This document shows, one piece after another, positions 52,685 to 61,503 of a stretch of DNA of 64,000 nucleotides (the stretch's first letter is position 1; each line of letters starts with the position of its first letter). The stretch lies in NCBI GenBank assembly GCA_964404285.1, contig CAYOJK010000010.1:1-64000 (forward strand), written 5' to 3'. Under the pieces are notes generated by a model. The model worked only from the letters and a program-made list of their open reading frames with translations, searched no databases and was not told where the DNA came from. Source of the stretch: JBASEY01 sp964404285 (GTDB taxonomy: Bacteria; CSSED10-310). Both the position numbers and the translations under genes were made by a program.

Positions 52685-55060
52685 TTATTTATCCTCCTTT
52701 GTGTGTGAGGGGCATTGGCCAGTACGGACATGTGTCATGAAATCTTCATAAAAATAACGCAGTCCTGTCAGAATAGGATTCGGAGCCATTTTTCCAAAAT
52801 GACACAAGCTTGTTGCGGCAACGGTCTCAGCGAGCTCTTTAAGAGTTTCCAGATCTTCTATCGATCCTTTTTTGTCTTTAATTTTTGTCAGGATAGCAGC
52901 CAAATGCTGAAGACCTTCACGGCACGGTACACATTTGCCACAGCTTTCACCGGCTAGATATCGTGTGTAACTTTCAATCACTTCAACCATACAGGTTGAC
53001 TGATCTAAAACGGTTATATCGCCGGAGCCTATCGTGCTCCCAGCATCTGTCAAGGATTTGAAATCCAGCGGTATATTCAGTTTTGTCGCTGGTATAAAAC
53101 CGCCGGACGGTCCCCCTATCAAAACCGCTTTTATCGATTTTCCTGTCTGAATACCCTTTCCCCAGGTATCCAAAACTGTCTGAAGAGGGGTGCCAAGAGA
53201 CGCCTCAGCAAGGCCGGTTTGATTAAGCGCTCCTGAAATCATGAACACTTTTGTGCCGGCAGAAAAACCACTTTGCGGATTTAGAGATTTAAACCAGTCA
53301 GCTCCTTTTCGAACGATCGCTGGAATAGTAACCCATGTTTCTGCGTTGTTCAGAATTGTCGGCGCTTTTTTGAAACCTGATTCCAGGTGATTCAATGAGT
53401 TCAAATGGGGCTCACCCGGTCTTCCGGATATCGCCTCGATAACGGCTGATGGTTCACAATCGACTGCAGAACCGGGACCTCGATGTACAAAAAGATCAAA
53501 TTTGAAATCCAATCCATCGATGGTATTACCCAGCCGCCCTTTTAAATACATTTTTTCGACCGCTTTATTCAGCTTATCAATCACTCGATGATATCGCTGA
53601 TGGATATAAATATGTCCCTCGCTTGCACCAAGCGCATACGCCCCTAATATCAAGCCTTCGATGAGCCCATAAGGATCGTTTTCAACTATCGTGCTATCAA
53701 TACAGGCCCCGGGGCTGGTTTCCGTGATTGTGCAAATCACAACAGGTTGAACCATTTGGTTTTCTGCAGCAAGACGAGCAGTTTGCCAAGCTTGCCCGAC
53801 AGAAATACCATTTCTCTCTCGCGCACGTAGGTTTGAATCTATTATGATTTGTCTTATCTGTTCCGATGTAACCGCTTTGAGGTTTTTTGCCAACCCCTGG
53901 CAAACCTCATCGAGTCTGATATCATCGTTATTCTGCTGTTGATCGGAGCCTGGTTTTCGCAGAGTAACCGATATTTTTCCGGGTAATATTCGTGCATCAG
54001 CGGCTGACGTTTCTGGATATTTGCTTATTTTATCGCGAGGTTCCAATGTGAAGGAGGGATAGAAGGTTGCGATGTGATAGAGATGTGATTTGGGTATACG
54101 GATCAATTCATTTATTCCGTCGATAACTTCCTTTGAAATGAAGCCTTGTTGGTTTTGGGCATCCAGAAGCATATCCAATATAAATTCTTTTTTATTTTGC
54201 CATTTAGCGACAATTTGATGGACATCTTGGATTGTGAGAGTTTTGGCTGCATCCGGTACATTGATTTTGAATTTATCAGCAAAGGGTTGCGCAGAAATTG
54301 ACCAAGCAGGTGTAAAATATTTGTTTTTTATGACAAGAGCTTTAATCTTTTTATTACGGAACACGGTTCCCAAGCCACCTCGGCCTGCCTGCTTGATCCG
54401 GGCGACTTTACGTCTCCAGTCATAAAACGAAAAATTCAAAACACCCATCCAAACATGGTCGGCTGCGCTGCCAGCGGTCACCACAGAGATGTTTCGTTTG
54501 TCTTCTTCGTTATCGGCATACATTTCCGTCAATTGTTCACAGATAATGTGGGCGTCCAGCGCTTCATCCGGCGCTTTTTCGATCGTGATCATCTGTTTGG
54601 GGACATCGATGACGACGATGACTTCATCTTGAGCCTTTCCAGCAACAACCATGGCATCGAAGCCGGCAAATTTCAGGTATGGACCAAAATAGCCGCCGAC
54701 ATTGGAATCCATGATGGATTGCGTTGCAGGCGATATCGATGTCACGATTGTTTTACCCGATCCCGGAAACGATGTCGTGCCGCCCAAAGGACCAGATGCT
54801 AGACAGATCACGTTTTCCGGGCTGTCCCATTTGGTATCTTTGTTAATCTCTTGAAACATCAGCCAAAGGTCAAAACCTTTACCGCCAATCCACAAGTCTT
54901 TCATTTGCTGGGTAACCGGAAGAATATCAATAGTTTTCTTTCCAAGTTCCACTCTCAGAACCCGGTCTGCATACCCGCGCATCAGCGTTCCAGGCTCATA
55001 GGCAAGTTCAGCTAGAACCGTATGTTTTTGACGCATTTGCTGGATAGGAGAATCCGACAT
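52685..55060 (-). CDS. N-terminal AOR domain fused to NuoE/NuoF-like modules
   Basis: The 791-residue protein begins (about 30-247) with the complete AOR N-terminal, pterin-binding domain: LWIGGKGFDLWLMF, LASGPLGGTTSFPGSG, DSNVGGYFGPYLKFAGFDAM and RGGLGTVFRNKKIKA. Residues about 285-345 match the helical N-terminal part of NuoE (HLYHIATFYPSF), without its 2Fe-2S half. Residues about 400-790 match NuoF: a flavodoxin-like domain (ENDPYGLIEGLILGAYALGA), an SLBB domain (GGPSGGFIPATKLNIPLDF) and a 4Fe-4S site (C707, C710, C713, C753). The FMN loop, normally GRGGAGFPTG, reads ARERNGISVG, and the NADH-site GEET reads CEPS, so flavin and NAD binding are doubtful. ATG at 55060 with AAGGAGGT. It should pair with the next gene product to complete one AOR. 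Confidence 0.9.
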   Translation of the reverse strand: MSDSPIQQMRQKHTVLAELAYEPGTLMRGYADRVLRVELGKKTIDILPVTQQMKDLWIGGKGFDLWLMFQEINKDTKWDSPENVICLASGPLGGTTSFPGSGKTIVTSISPATQSIMDSNVGGYFGPYLKFAGFDAMVVAGKAQDEVIVVIDVPKQMITIEKAPDEALDAHIICEQLTEMYADNEEDKRNISVVTAGSAADHVWMGVLNFSFYDWRRKVARIKQAGRGGLGTVFRNKKIKALVIKNKYFTPAWSISAQPFADKFKINVPDAAKTLTIQDVHQIVAKWQNKKEFILDMLLDAQNQQGFISKEVIDGINELIRIPKSHLYHIATFYPSFTLEPRDKISKYPETSAADARILPGKISVTLRKPGSDQQQNNDDIRLDEVCQGLAKNLKAVTSEQIRQIIIDSNLRARERNGISVGQAWQTARLAAENQMVQPVVICTITETSPGACIDSTIVENDPYGLIEGLILGAYALGASEGHIYIHQRYHRVIDKLNKAVEKMYLKGRLGNTIDGLDFKFDLFVHRGPGSAVDCEPSAVIEAISGRPGEPHLNSLNHLESGFKKAPTILNNAETWVTIPAIVRKGADWFKSLNPQSGFSAGTKVFMISGALNQTGLAEASLGTPLQTVLDTWGKGIQTGKSIKAVLIGGPSGGFIPATKLNIPLDFKSLTDAGSTIGSGDITVLDQSTCMVEVIESYTRYLAGESCGKCVPCREGLQHLAAILTKIKDKKGSIEDLETLKELAETVAATSLCHFGKMAPNPILTGLRYFYEDFMTHVRTGQCPSHTKEDK

Positions 55061-55134
55061 GTTTACCTCCTTGGTGAGTTATGCAATGAAAAAAGGATAT
55101 GAAGCTTGCTGGTCACTTCAATATCGCCAAAAAA

Positions 55135-55163
55135 ATGCTATTAAAAAAATAGTAATTAGTCAA
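55135..55163 (-). promoter_or_regulatory. Candidate promoter of the split-AOR operon
   Basis: On the minus strand TTGACT (55158-55163), 17 bases, TAGCAT (55135-55140), giving a leader of about 68 bases before ATG 55060. Consensus match only. Confidence 0.45.
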
Positions 55164-55208
55164 AGCAGTAAATAGTAAGTATTTCTGAATGAAGGAGTAA
55201 TTTTATTC

Positions 55209-55237
55209 TTGCTTTTTATAATCAAAACACTTTATAT
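55209..55237 (+). promoter_or_regulatory. Candidate promoter of the beta-barrel gene
   Basis: TTGCTT (55209-55214), 17 bases, TTATAT (55232-55237), about 45 bases before ATG 55283. The region is A+T-rich and other pairs are possible. Confidence 0.35.
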
Positions 55238-55282
55238 TCCCGTAAGTAACTGGGTATCAACTGTTAAAACAAGGGGGAAAAT

Positions 55283-55909
55283 ATGAAAAAGCTATTGTTA
55301 ACATTGATTTTTATTATCGCGGTTCCCGCATTTGCCGGAACACATTACTTCACGGATGGTATCATTCCGGATGGAATGGAATTCAGCATAGGGTATGTAG
55401 ATATTGATGATGATGGTTGGCTTGATATCTATTTCATACCAATGCGACTGGAAGCGCCGATCGCTGATAACATAAGTCTATTTGGTGAATTCCAATATAA
55501 CGACTATGATTTTGAATCGACTTTCAGCATTGGCGGTGGCGCCATGTTAAGACTAATTGAAGATGGCACAACACTTCCTTTCAATGTTTCGCTGCGGGGA
55601 GCGCTCTTTTACGGTTTTGAGAAAAAAGAAGATGGCTGGACTTTGATTCCATCGATTTTCAGTTTTGAAGGTCGCGCCATCATTTCTAAACAATTTGACC
55701 ACGCAGTCGATTGGACACCGTACGCCAACTTGGTTTTTTCGCGGAGTAAATACAGCTACAACTTTGGAGGCTATAATGCTAGTGAAAGCGATTCCTACCT
55801 GGATTTCGTTCTCGGTGTAAAACTCCGATTCGATCAATTCGGTATATTCGCCGAAGGCGTGTTCGGTGATCAAGATGCCTTTGGCATAGGTGGTTCATTC
55901 ACGTTTTAA
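55283..55909 (+). CDS. Predicted outer-membrane beta-barrel protein
   Basis: The 208-residue protein has a signal peptide (MKKLLLTLIFIIAVPAFAG) and then alternating hydrophobic/polar strands (NISLFGEFQYNDYDFES, FNVSLRGALFYGF, PYANLVFSRSKYSYNFGG, YLDFVLGVKLRFDQFGIFAE), ending with the terminal aromatic signature GGSFTF. This is the pattern of small 8-10 strand porin-like barrels. No family name is evident. ATG 55283 follows AAGGGGG. Monocistronic, with a terminator at 56011-56040. Confidence 0.78.
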   Translation: MKKLLLTLIFIIAVPAFAGTHYFTDGIIPDGMEFSIGYVDIDDDGWLDIYFIPMRLEAPIADNISLFGEFQYNDYDFESTFSIGGGAMLRLIEDGTTLPFNVSLRGALFYGFEKKEDGWTLIPSIFSFEGRAIISKQFDHAVDWTPYANLVFSRSKYSYNFGGYNASESDSYLDFVLGVKLRFDQFGIFAEGVFGDQDAFGIGGSFTF

Positions 55910-56010
55910 CACGCTGGATTCGAATACAACATTAGCATTGGTGCCGGTAGGAATAGCAGTTTTTATAAGATTGCCATGCTTACCGGCACAACTATTTCAG
56001 AAAATATAGA

Positions 56011-56040
56011 ACGGAGTATATTTCTATACTCGTTTTTTTT
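56011..56040 (+). terminator. Terminator after the beta-barrel gene
   Basis: GAGTATA pairs with TATACTC (loop TTTC), extended by ACG/CGT with one unpaired base, and followed by eight T residues. Confidence 0.8.
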
Positions 56041-56250
56041 GAGAAGAATTATTTTTTGATAAACTAAGAAAGCTCTAGTTTTTTTCCTTTTATAAAAGAA
56101 CATCATGAAATTAAATAGTTCTCAAAAAAAGATGTTGACAAAAAACACCATAGGAAACAAAGGGTTGCGGATACTCCAACACATAATTAAAAAAATGAAA
56201 ACCTTCGATCAAGCAGCGACGGAAAGTGTATTCGCACGAATAAAAGAGAA

Positions 56251-56279
56251 TTGCAGAATGTTTTATTAAAGGTTATACT
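56251..56279 (+). promoter_or_regulatory. Promoter of the acidic repeat protein gene
   Basis: TTGCAG (56251-56256), 17 bases, TATACT (56274-56279). It is followed by a leader of about 60 bases and an AGGAGGT site before ATG 56346. This is among the best promoter matches in the window. Confidence 0.6.
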
Positions 56280-56345
56280 GTTTACCCTTGGTGATATAGG
56301 TACCGAGGAAAGGGCAGGTTTCAAAAAAAACAGGAGGTATTTTAA

Positions 56346-56756
56346 ATGATTAAAATAACACGGTTTCTGCTAGTAGCTCTGTTGGTCTGCATGGGAAGCA
56401 TATCCGTTTACGGCGCTGATCAGGTAGAAAACACTGAAGAGCTGGAAGCGCCTGAAACGGCGCTTGAATTGTCTGAAGAAGTTGCACCGGATGCGGAAGA
56501 ACCCATTCAGGAAGCTGAACAGCTAATCGAAGATGCTGTTGAGCAAGTGGAAGAACAAAAAAAGGAAGATGTTGTACAAAAGGAACTTGATAAAGCCACC
56601 GCTAAAATAACTGATAAAGCCATTGAGACAGTTGAAGAAACAGTCGAAGATGCTGTTGAGACAGTTGAAGATGCTGTTGAGCAAGTAGAAGAAGCAGTGG
56701 AAGACGCCGTAGAAAAAGCGACTGACAAGGTTGCTGACGAACTTCCCATTAATTGA
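56346..56756 (+). CDS. Secreted acidic helical repeat protein
   Basis: The 136-residue protein has a signal peptide (about 1-23, ending VYG-AD) and a mature part dominated by Glu, Val, Ala and Asp. The second half consists of short units such as VEETVEDAVETVEDAVEQVE, with Val/Ala and Glu/Asp spaced 3-4 residues apart, predicting one long amphipathic helix or coiled coil. No enzyme motif, no Cys and no Trp in the mature part. It has its own strong promoter, ribosome-binding site and terminator, so it may be abundant. Possible roles are an envelope spacer or stress protein; unknown. Confidence 0.75.
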   Translation: MIKITRFLLVALLVCMGSISVYGADQVENTEELEAPETALELSEEVAPDAEEPIQEAEQLIEDAVEQVEEQKKEDVVQKELDKATAKITDKAIETVEETVEDAVETVEDAVEQVEEAVEDAVEKATDKVADELPIN

Positions 56757-56827
56757 TCTTACACTTTCAATACGTTTGGATTGATTAACCACTGAAATCC
56801 AAGCTAAAAACTCACGTTGATTGATAA

Positions 56828-56858
56828 AAAGACGCCTGGTCAGGCGTCTTTATTTATT
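56828..56858. terminator. Bidirectional terminator
   Basis: AAAGACGCCTG (56828-56838) and CAGGCGTCTTT (56841-56851) form a perfect 11-base stem with T-rich flanks on both strands. It serves the plus-strand gene ending at 56756 and can also stop the ABC operon ending at 56917. Confidence 0.85.
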
Positions 56859-56916
56859 GATTAGCAAGAATAACATATTAAACGGGTGAACTATGATTTG
56901 ACGGCACACTCACCAA

Positions 56917-57612
56917 TTACGTCTTTATATCCTCAGAAATCTTACCATCTCGTAACGTAATCCGCCGCCGGGCATAAGCGGCGATATCATCTTCATGGGT
57001 CACCAAGATGATCGTTTGCCCCTCTTTTTCCAGACCGATCAGGATATCCATAATTTCATAGCTTGTTTTCGTGTCCAGATTTCCTGTCGGTTCATCAGCA
57101 AGAATAACCGATGGGTGATTGACAAGAGCCCGGGCTATTGCAACACGCTGCTTTTCACCACCGCTCATCTCGCTCGGCCGGTGATGACCACGGCGACCAA
57201 GACCAACCTTTTCCAGCATTTTTTCGGCTTGAGAGCGCCGTTCCTTTGGGCTCATCCCTGCATATACCAATGGAACTTCCACGTTTTCGCGAGCTGTCAT
57301 ACGTGGTAAAAGGCTGAAGTTTTGAAAAACGAACCCTATACGCTGATTTCGTATCCGACTCAAGGCGCCGTCATCCAATCCGGATATGTTTTGACCGTCA
57401 AAAAGGTAATCACCTGAAGTCGGCTGGTCCAATCCTCCCAATATGTTCATCAATGTCGATTTACCGCTCCCCGACGGCCCCATGATGGCAACGAATTCAT
57501 TGTGCTGAACCGTCAAATTGATATCGAATAGAACCTGCAAAGTCAGCGCTCCCATACGGTAAACCTTATTAATATTTTTTAATTCAATAACAGATTTGTT
57601 ACGGTTACTCAT
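56917..57612 (-). CDS. MacB-type ABC transporter ATPase
   Basis: The about 231-residue ATPase belongs to the LolD/MacB class that powers FtsX-like permeases. Walker A is GPSGSGKST, the Q loop FVFQNFSLLP, the signature MSGGEKQRVAIARAL and Walker B VILADEPTGNLD, with the switch His in VTHE. The open frame extends to a TTG at 57627; the ATG at 57612 has GAGG 9 bases upstream and overlaps the permease stop by 8 bases. It is the last gene of the export operon. Confidence 0.93.
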   Translation of the reverse strand: MSNRNKSVIELKNINKVYRMGALTLQVLFDINLTVQHNEFVAIMGPSGSGKSTLMNILGGLDQPTSGDYLFDGQNISGLDDGALSRIRNQRIGFVFQNFSLLPRMTARENVEVPLVYAGMSPKERRSQAEKMLEKVGLGRRGHHRPSEMSGGEKQRVAIARALVNHPSVILADEPTGNLDTKTSYEIMDILIGLEKEGQTIILVTHEDDIAAYARRRITLRDGKISEDIKT

Positions 57613-58849
57613 AACGCAACGCCTCAATCGGGTTCAGGCCGGCAGCTCTTCGAGCCGGGAAAAAGCCGGCCGCCACGCCGACTGTGCCTGCAACCATAAC
57701 ACTCATAACCACCGCCCCGAGCGAAAAAATCGTTTTCCAGCCGGCATAGTGAGATATGACGGCTCCTAATGAGAATCCCGTCACGATACCGAAGACACCG
57801 CCAACAAGGCTCAAGACGACGGCTTCCAGAAGAAACTGTGCCAGTATATCGTTTCGGGTGGCGCCTAAAGCACGGCGTATGCCGATTTCGCGAGTGCGTT
57901 GAGTGACGCCGGCCAGCATGATATTCATGATGCCGATACCACCGACTAACAATGATATGGCGGCAATTGCAGCCAACACCATGTTGAAGCGCCGTTGAGT
58001 TGCCAGGGCCTCCCGAAGCAAATCCAGCGGCACAACCATATCGTAATCGTTCACATTGTTATGCATGCGTTTCAAAATCGTATCGATTAAATCTGCTGCC
58101 TGCTTGACAGTGTTTCGATCAGATGCCTGTACGACAAGCTCAGACAGTTCGTGATGAGTGGCTGTATCTGAAATTCGGCGGCCGACAACACTTAACGGCA
58201 CATAGATATCCCGATTGAGATTTCTCATGCTGATCGCAGATGTGCCGGCTTCCGCTAACCGTTTATCTTCCATTATACCAATAACGGAAAACATCGAATC
58301 ACCAATTTGAAACCATTTACCAGAGACTTGCTGCCAGGGCGCTGAGCCGAAGATTTCCTGATGGATTTCCGCTCCAATAACACATACGGGTTGCGCGGTT
58401 TCCATGTCCATTTCGGCTAGAAAACGACCCTTCGCCGAATGAAAGTTCATAACAGCTACATAATCCGGTGTTGCCCCGATTACGGCTGCATTCACCGTGC
58501 GGCCTTCAAAAACGGGTTTTTCCACAAGTTCTTTCACGGGAGCCATCCGCTCGACAAATGGGCAGTTCGCTTCAATTGCCGTCATATCCATCCGCGCTAA
58601 TCCTTTTGGATTCTGTTGAATCGCAGTAATCCGTTCGTGTCCGGAAAGGTCAACAGCCTGGATACGGATATTGGTCAATCCTAATTGCGACACCTGCTCC
58701 ATGGCCTGCTGTTTGGCGCCTTCGCCGATAGCCACGCTGGCAATGACGGCGGCCACGCCGAAAATAACGCCCAACATCGTCAAAAACGAGCCCAACTTGT
58801 TGTTGCGCATTTCCAGCAATCCAATTTTGATGGTTTGGCCTAATAGCAT
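57605..58849 (-). CDS. MacB-type ABC permease
   Basis: The 414-residue protein has one N-terminal membrane helix (LTMLGVIFGVAAVIASVAIG), a large periplasmic MacB_PCD domain (about 45-270), and three C-terminal helices beginning AAIAAISLLVGGIGIMNIML, with the conserved TREIGIRRALGATRNDI coupling helix of FtsX-like permeases. Such mechanotransmission transporters drive periplasmic substrates through a MacA-like adaptor and TolC rather than moving them across the inner membrane. It starts 3 bases after the adaptor stop. Confidence 0.92.
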   Translation of the reverse strand: MLLGQTIKIGLLEMRNNKLGSFLTMLGVIFGVAAVIASVAIGEGAKQQAMEQVSQLGLTNIRIQAVDLSGHERITAIQQNPKGLARMDMTAIEANCPFVERMAPVKELVEKPVFEGRTVNAAVIGATPDYVAVMNFHSAKGRFLAEMDMETAQPVCVIGAEIHQEIFGSAPWQQVSGKWFQIGDSMFSVIGIMEDKRLAEAGTSAISMRNLNRDIYVPLSVVGRRISDTATHHELSELVVQASDRNTVKQAADLIDTILKRMHNNVNDYDMVVPLDLLREALATQRRFNMVLAAIAAISLLVGGIGIMNIMLAGVTQRTREIGIRRALGATRNDILAQFLLEAVVLSLVGGVFGIVTGFSLGAVISHYAGWKTIFSLGAVVMSVMVAGTVGVAAGFFPARRAAGLNPIEALRYE

Positions 58850-58852
58850 TCG

Positions 58853-60196
58853 CTAAAATCCTTTATCGTTTATCCCTGATTCCGGAGCTGTTTTCGCCGC
58901 TAAGCTAAATAAAGCGACTCTCATTCCAGGTTCTAAACCATGAGTAACAACCGCTTCTAAACGATTCCGCGGGCCGAGCTCGATCGGGCGATACGTGAAG
59001 CGACCGTTTTTATAGACAAACACATGCGAGCCGGACTGGTCATGCCCGATGGCGCTGATCGGAATGGTCAATACATCCGATATACGCTCTTCGACAAATA
59101 CAACCGATACATTCATGCCGGTCCGAAGTCGTTCATCTTGTGTTGTCAGTCGAACAGCTATTTCAAAAACCTTCCCATGAGAATTATCGCCGTCAGCTCC
59201 TGTATAAACTGTTCCACGACTTTGTCCTCTTGGCATCGCCAGCCAACTTATTGAATCGACCACACCTTCCAAGACGGCATTCTCCAGTGCCGGGACGCGT
59301 ATCCAAACCGGTTGGTCTTCAAATACTCTACCTAAATGAGCTTCGGATACCTGTGTCCAAATCATCATTTCAGACATATCCGGTATTTCCAAAAGTGTCG
59401 TCCCAGAACCGACGCTATCCCCAACTTTGAACGGCTCTTTGTTCCACTGGCGTCTGATAATGACAATACCATCCGCCGCGGCATAACCAACGTGATAACC
59501 TAGATACTTCTCATAAAACGCTTTCAAAGCGCTACTTTGCTCATAGTCATGACGAGCAATTTCCGATTCGAGCTCGACACTCTTCCGACGGGATTCATAT
59601 TCCAGTTCAGCTCGTTCCAAAGCCAGTCGAGAAGCCGTTTCCGTCAATCGCAATTGTTCCAATCGCGCTTCAGTGTCAAGCACCTCTGTTTCAGATATCA
59701 ACTGTCGAGCAAATCGATCTCGAAGCTGCTCCAGTTCCCGTTCTATGCGTTCGACATTCAGCTTGTCAAAAGCATAAACCGCGGTTGTTTCCTTAAGCGC
59801 CTGTTCCAGGTTGAATTTTTCTTCTGCAAGAGCTTCAACAGCCCGCTCATAATTCGAAAGTGTCTGACGCAGCTTGATCGTTGTCTTTTCGATCAACTGC
59901 TCCATATTTTCAGTATCGAGCCAGAAGACCGGATCACCCTTTCGGACAAATGAGCCTTCCGGCGCCAATCGTGCGATTTTACCTCTTGTCACCGTCGATA
60001 CTGTTGCATTGCGAACGGCTTTGAGCAGACCGACATCATCGATCCCAGAAACGAATACACCTTGTTGAACACGCACGGTATCGGAATCAGGTGGCGGAGC
60101 CAGGGGGTGCGGTCGAGAGCAGGCTCCAAGCAACACAAACAGGCCTCCAGCAACCATGTTAAGGACGAAGATGTTTTTATTGGCTTGTCGACTCAT
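58853..60196 (-). CDS. Lipoprotein periplasmic adaptor (MacA/HlyD-like)
   Basis: The 447-residue protein has a lipobox LGAC (Cys26) and the membrane-fusion-protein layout: a lipoyl half (GKIARLAPEGSFVRKGDPVF), a long coiled-coil hairpin (about 100-225), the second lipoyl half (GYAADGIVIIRRQW), a beta-barrel and a membrane-proximal domain (ISAIGHDQSGSHVFVYKNG). It should bridge the permease to the TolC-like channel. It is the second adaptor in this operon and differs from the first by lipid anchoring. ATG 60196, 11 bases after the first adaptor. Confidence 0.88.
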   Translation of the reverse strand: MSRQANKNIFVLNMVAGGLFVLLGACSRPHPLAPPPDSDTVRVQQGVFVSGIDDVGLLKAVRNATVSTVTRGKIARLAPEGSFVRKGDPVFWLDTENMEQLIEKTTIKLRQTLSNYERAVEALAEEKFNLEQALKETTAVYAFDKLNVERIERELEQLRDRFARQLISETEVLDTEARLEQLRLTETASRLALERAELEYESRRKSVELESEIARHDYEQSSALKAFYEKYLGYHVGYAAADGIVIIRRQWNKEPFKVGDSVGSGTTLLEIPDMSEMMIWTQVSEAHLGRVFEDQPVWIRVPALENAVLEGVVDSISWLAMPRGQSRGTVYTGADGDNSHGKVFEIAVRLTTQDERLRTGMNVSVVFVEERISDVLTIPISAIGHDQSGSHVFVYKNGRFTYRPIELGPRNRLEAVVTHGLEPGMRVALFSLAAKTAPESGINDKGF

Positions 60197-60207
60197 TGTA
60201 AACTCAA

Positions 60208-61503
60208 TTACAAACTATCAGGACGCGTCAACAAAATTCGTTGTCCTGGCTGAACACCCTCGTGTATTACAATATATTGGGCGTTCCAAGCGCCGGTTTT
60301 AACCATTTGTTTTTCAGCCCCCCCCAAACCAGCCAAATAGACGATTCGATTTTCACCATCGGTAAAAACAGAGTCTATCGGCACATAAATATTATTATCC
60401 GATTCGTATAATAACACAGCGACTCTAGCAGTGATTCCCGGACGCAGATCGTCCGGATTATCCGAAATGCGGACACTGACCTCAAAAACCTTACGACCAC
60501 CGCCGCTATCTCGATTTCTAGGCTCGCGCGAGGAGGGAGCTTCGTCGGCCAGAGCTGCAATTTTGTGTATGTCTCCGTGTAGTACAAGACTCGGAAAGGC
60601 GTCCAGATATATCTTTGCCGTTTGATTTTCTTTCACACGAGAAATATCGACTTCGTCAACAAAAGCAATGGCCTCTAATTCGGATAGATCAGGGATTTCA
60701 AGAAACGGCTGCCAGGGCCCGACCTGATCGCCGATAGCTACTTTTTCCGTGTTACCTCCACCTTTCCAAACATTTTTATACATAACCATACCGGACGTAG
60801 GGGCTCGTATTATCGCTTCATTCAAGTTTGTTTGAACTTTTGTCAGCTCCGCCTGATTTTGGTCAACTTCGATGGAGGCCGTCGTCACATCCGCTTTTTG
60901 AAGTTCACGTTGAGATTCCCGGTTTTTTAGCGCTTTTTCGAGCGCCAGAGTGGCATTTTCCACTTGAAGAGTCTGGCTTAAAACTTCCAATTCGGCATCA
61001 TCGAGCGCTTTTCGGGGAGAAATATCGGCATCGACTAAACGTTGCGTTTTCTCCAGACGTGATCGTGCCGCTGCGAGCTGGGTTCGTTGATGTTCCAAGC
61101 GCGATTTGGCTTCCTCGATCGCTAGAAGGTTCAAGCGGTCTTGTAGCTGAGCGTTCTCTTCAGCCTTGAGCAATTTTTTTTTCGCGATTTCCAACGCATT
61201 CACCATCTGCTCTACGTCCTCTTCCAACTCCTCGGTTTCAAACCAACAGATCGGTTGGCCTTTTTCGACAATAGAGCCTTCCGGAATGAGATTCGCTATT
61301 TTTCCATACGTGCGTGGCGTGATATTGGTTGAATTGACCGCACGAATTTCACCGATCAGCATCAATTCCGACTTAAACGGGCCTTCCTGGACAGTCACAA
61401 CGATATCACCGGGAATGATGGCGCGTCTGCTGAATTTCAAGCCGATCACAAAAAGCACAACCAAACCGATACCGATCAATACCCACCGTTTTTTATTCGT
61501 CAT
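60208..61503 (-). CDS. Membrane-anchored periplasmic adaptor (MacA/HlyD-like)
   Basis: The about 431-residue protein has an N-terminal helix (about 6-24). Lipoyl halves follow (GKIANLIPEGSIVEKGQPIC and IRAPTSGMVMYKNVWKGGG) around a coiled-coil hairpin, then a barrel domain (GITARVAVLLYESDNNIYVP). The open frame starts at 61545, but the ATG at 61503 has GGAG 9 bases upstream and overlaps the channel gene by only 11 bases. With the lipoprotein adaptor it may form a mixed hexamer. Confidence 0.88.
   Translation of the reverse strand: MTNKKRWVLIGIGLVVLFVIGLKFSRRAIIPGDIVVTVQEGPFKSELMLIGEIRAVNSTNITPRTYGKIANLIPEGSIVEKGQPICWFETEELEEDVEQMVNALEIAKKKLLKAEENAQLQDRLNLLAIEEAKSRLEHQRTQLAAARSRLEKTQRLVDADISPRKALDDAELEVLSQTLQVENATLALEKALKNRESQRELQKADVTTASIEVDQNQAELTKVQTNLNEAIIRAPTSGMVMYKNVWKGGGNTEKVAIGDQVGPWQPFLEIPDLSELEAIAFVDEVDISRVKENQTAKIYLDAFPSLVLHGDIHKIAALADEAPSSREPRNRDSGGGRKVFEVSVRISDNPDDLRPGITARVAVLLYESDNNIYVPIDSVFTDGENRIVYLAGLGGAEKQMVKTGAWNAQYIVIHEGVQPGQRILLTRPDSL

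Larger units (their letters stand above)
55910..56345. other. Intergenic region with terminator and promoter
   Basis: About 436 bases hold the terminator of the beta-barrel gene (56011-56040) and a good promoter for the acidic repeat protein (56251-56279). Between them is A+T-rich sequence without a credible open frame or RNA gene. Confidence 0.65.

Noticed and set aside
50682..55060. The two AOR halves as a single gene broken by frameshift or sequencing error
   Set aside because: Each half is fused to a full, different partner domain, each has its own strong ribosome-binding site, ATG and stop, and the domain order could not be restored by fixing one frame.
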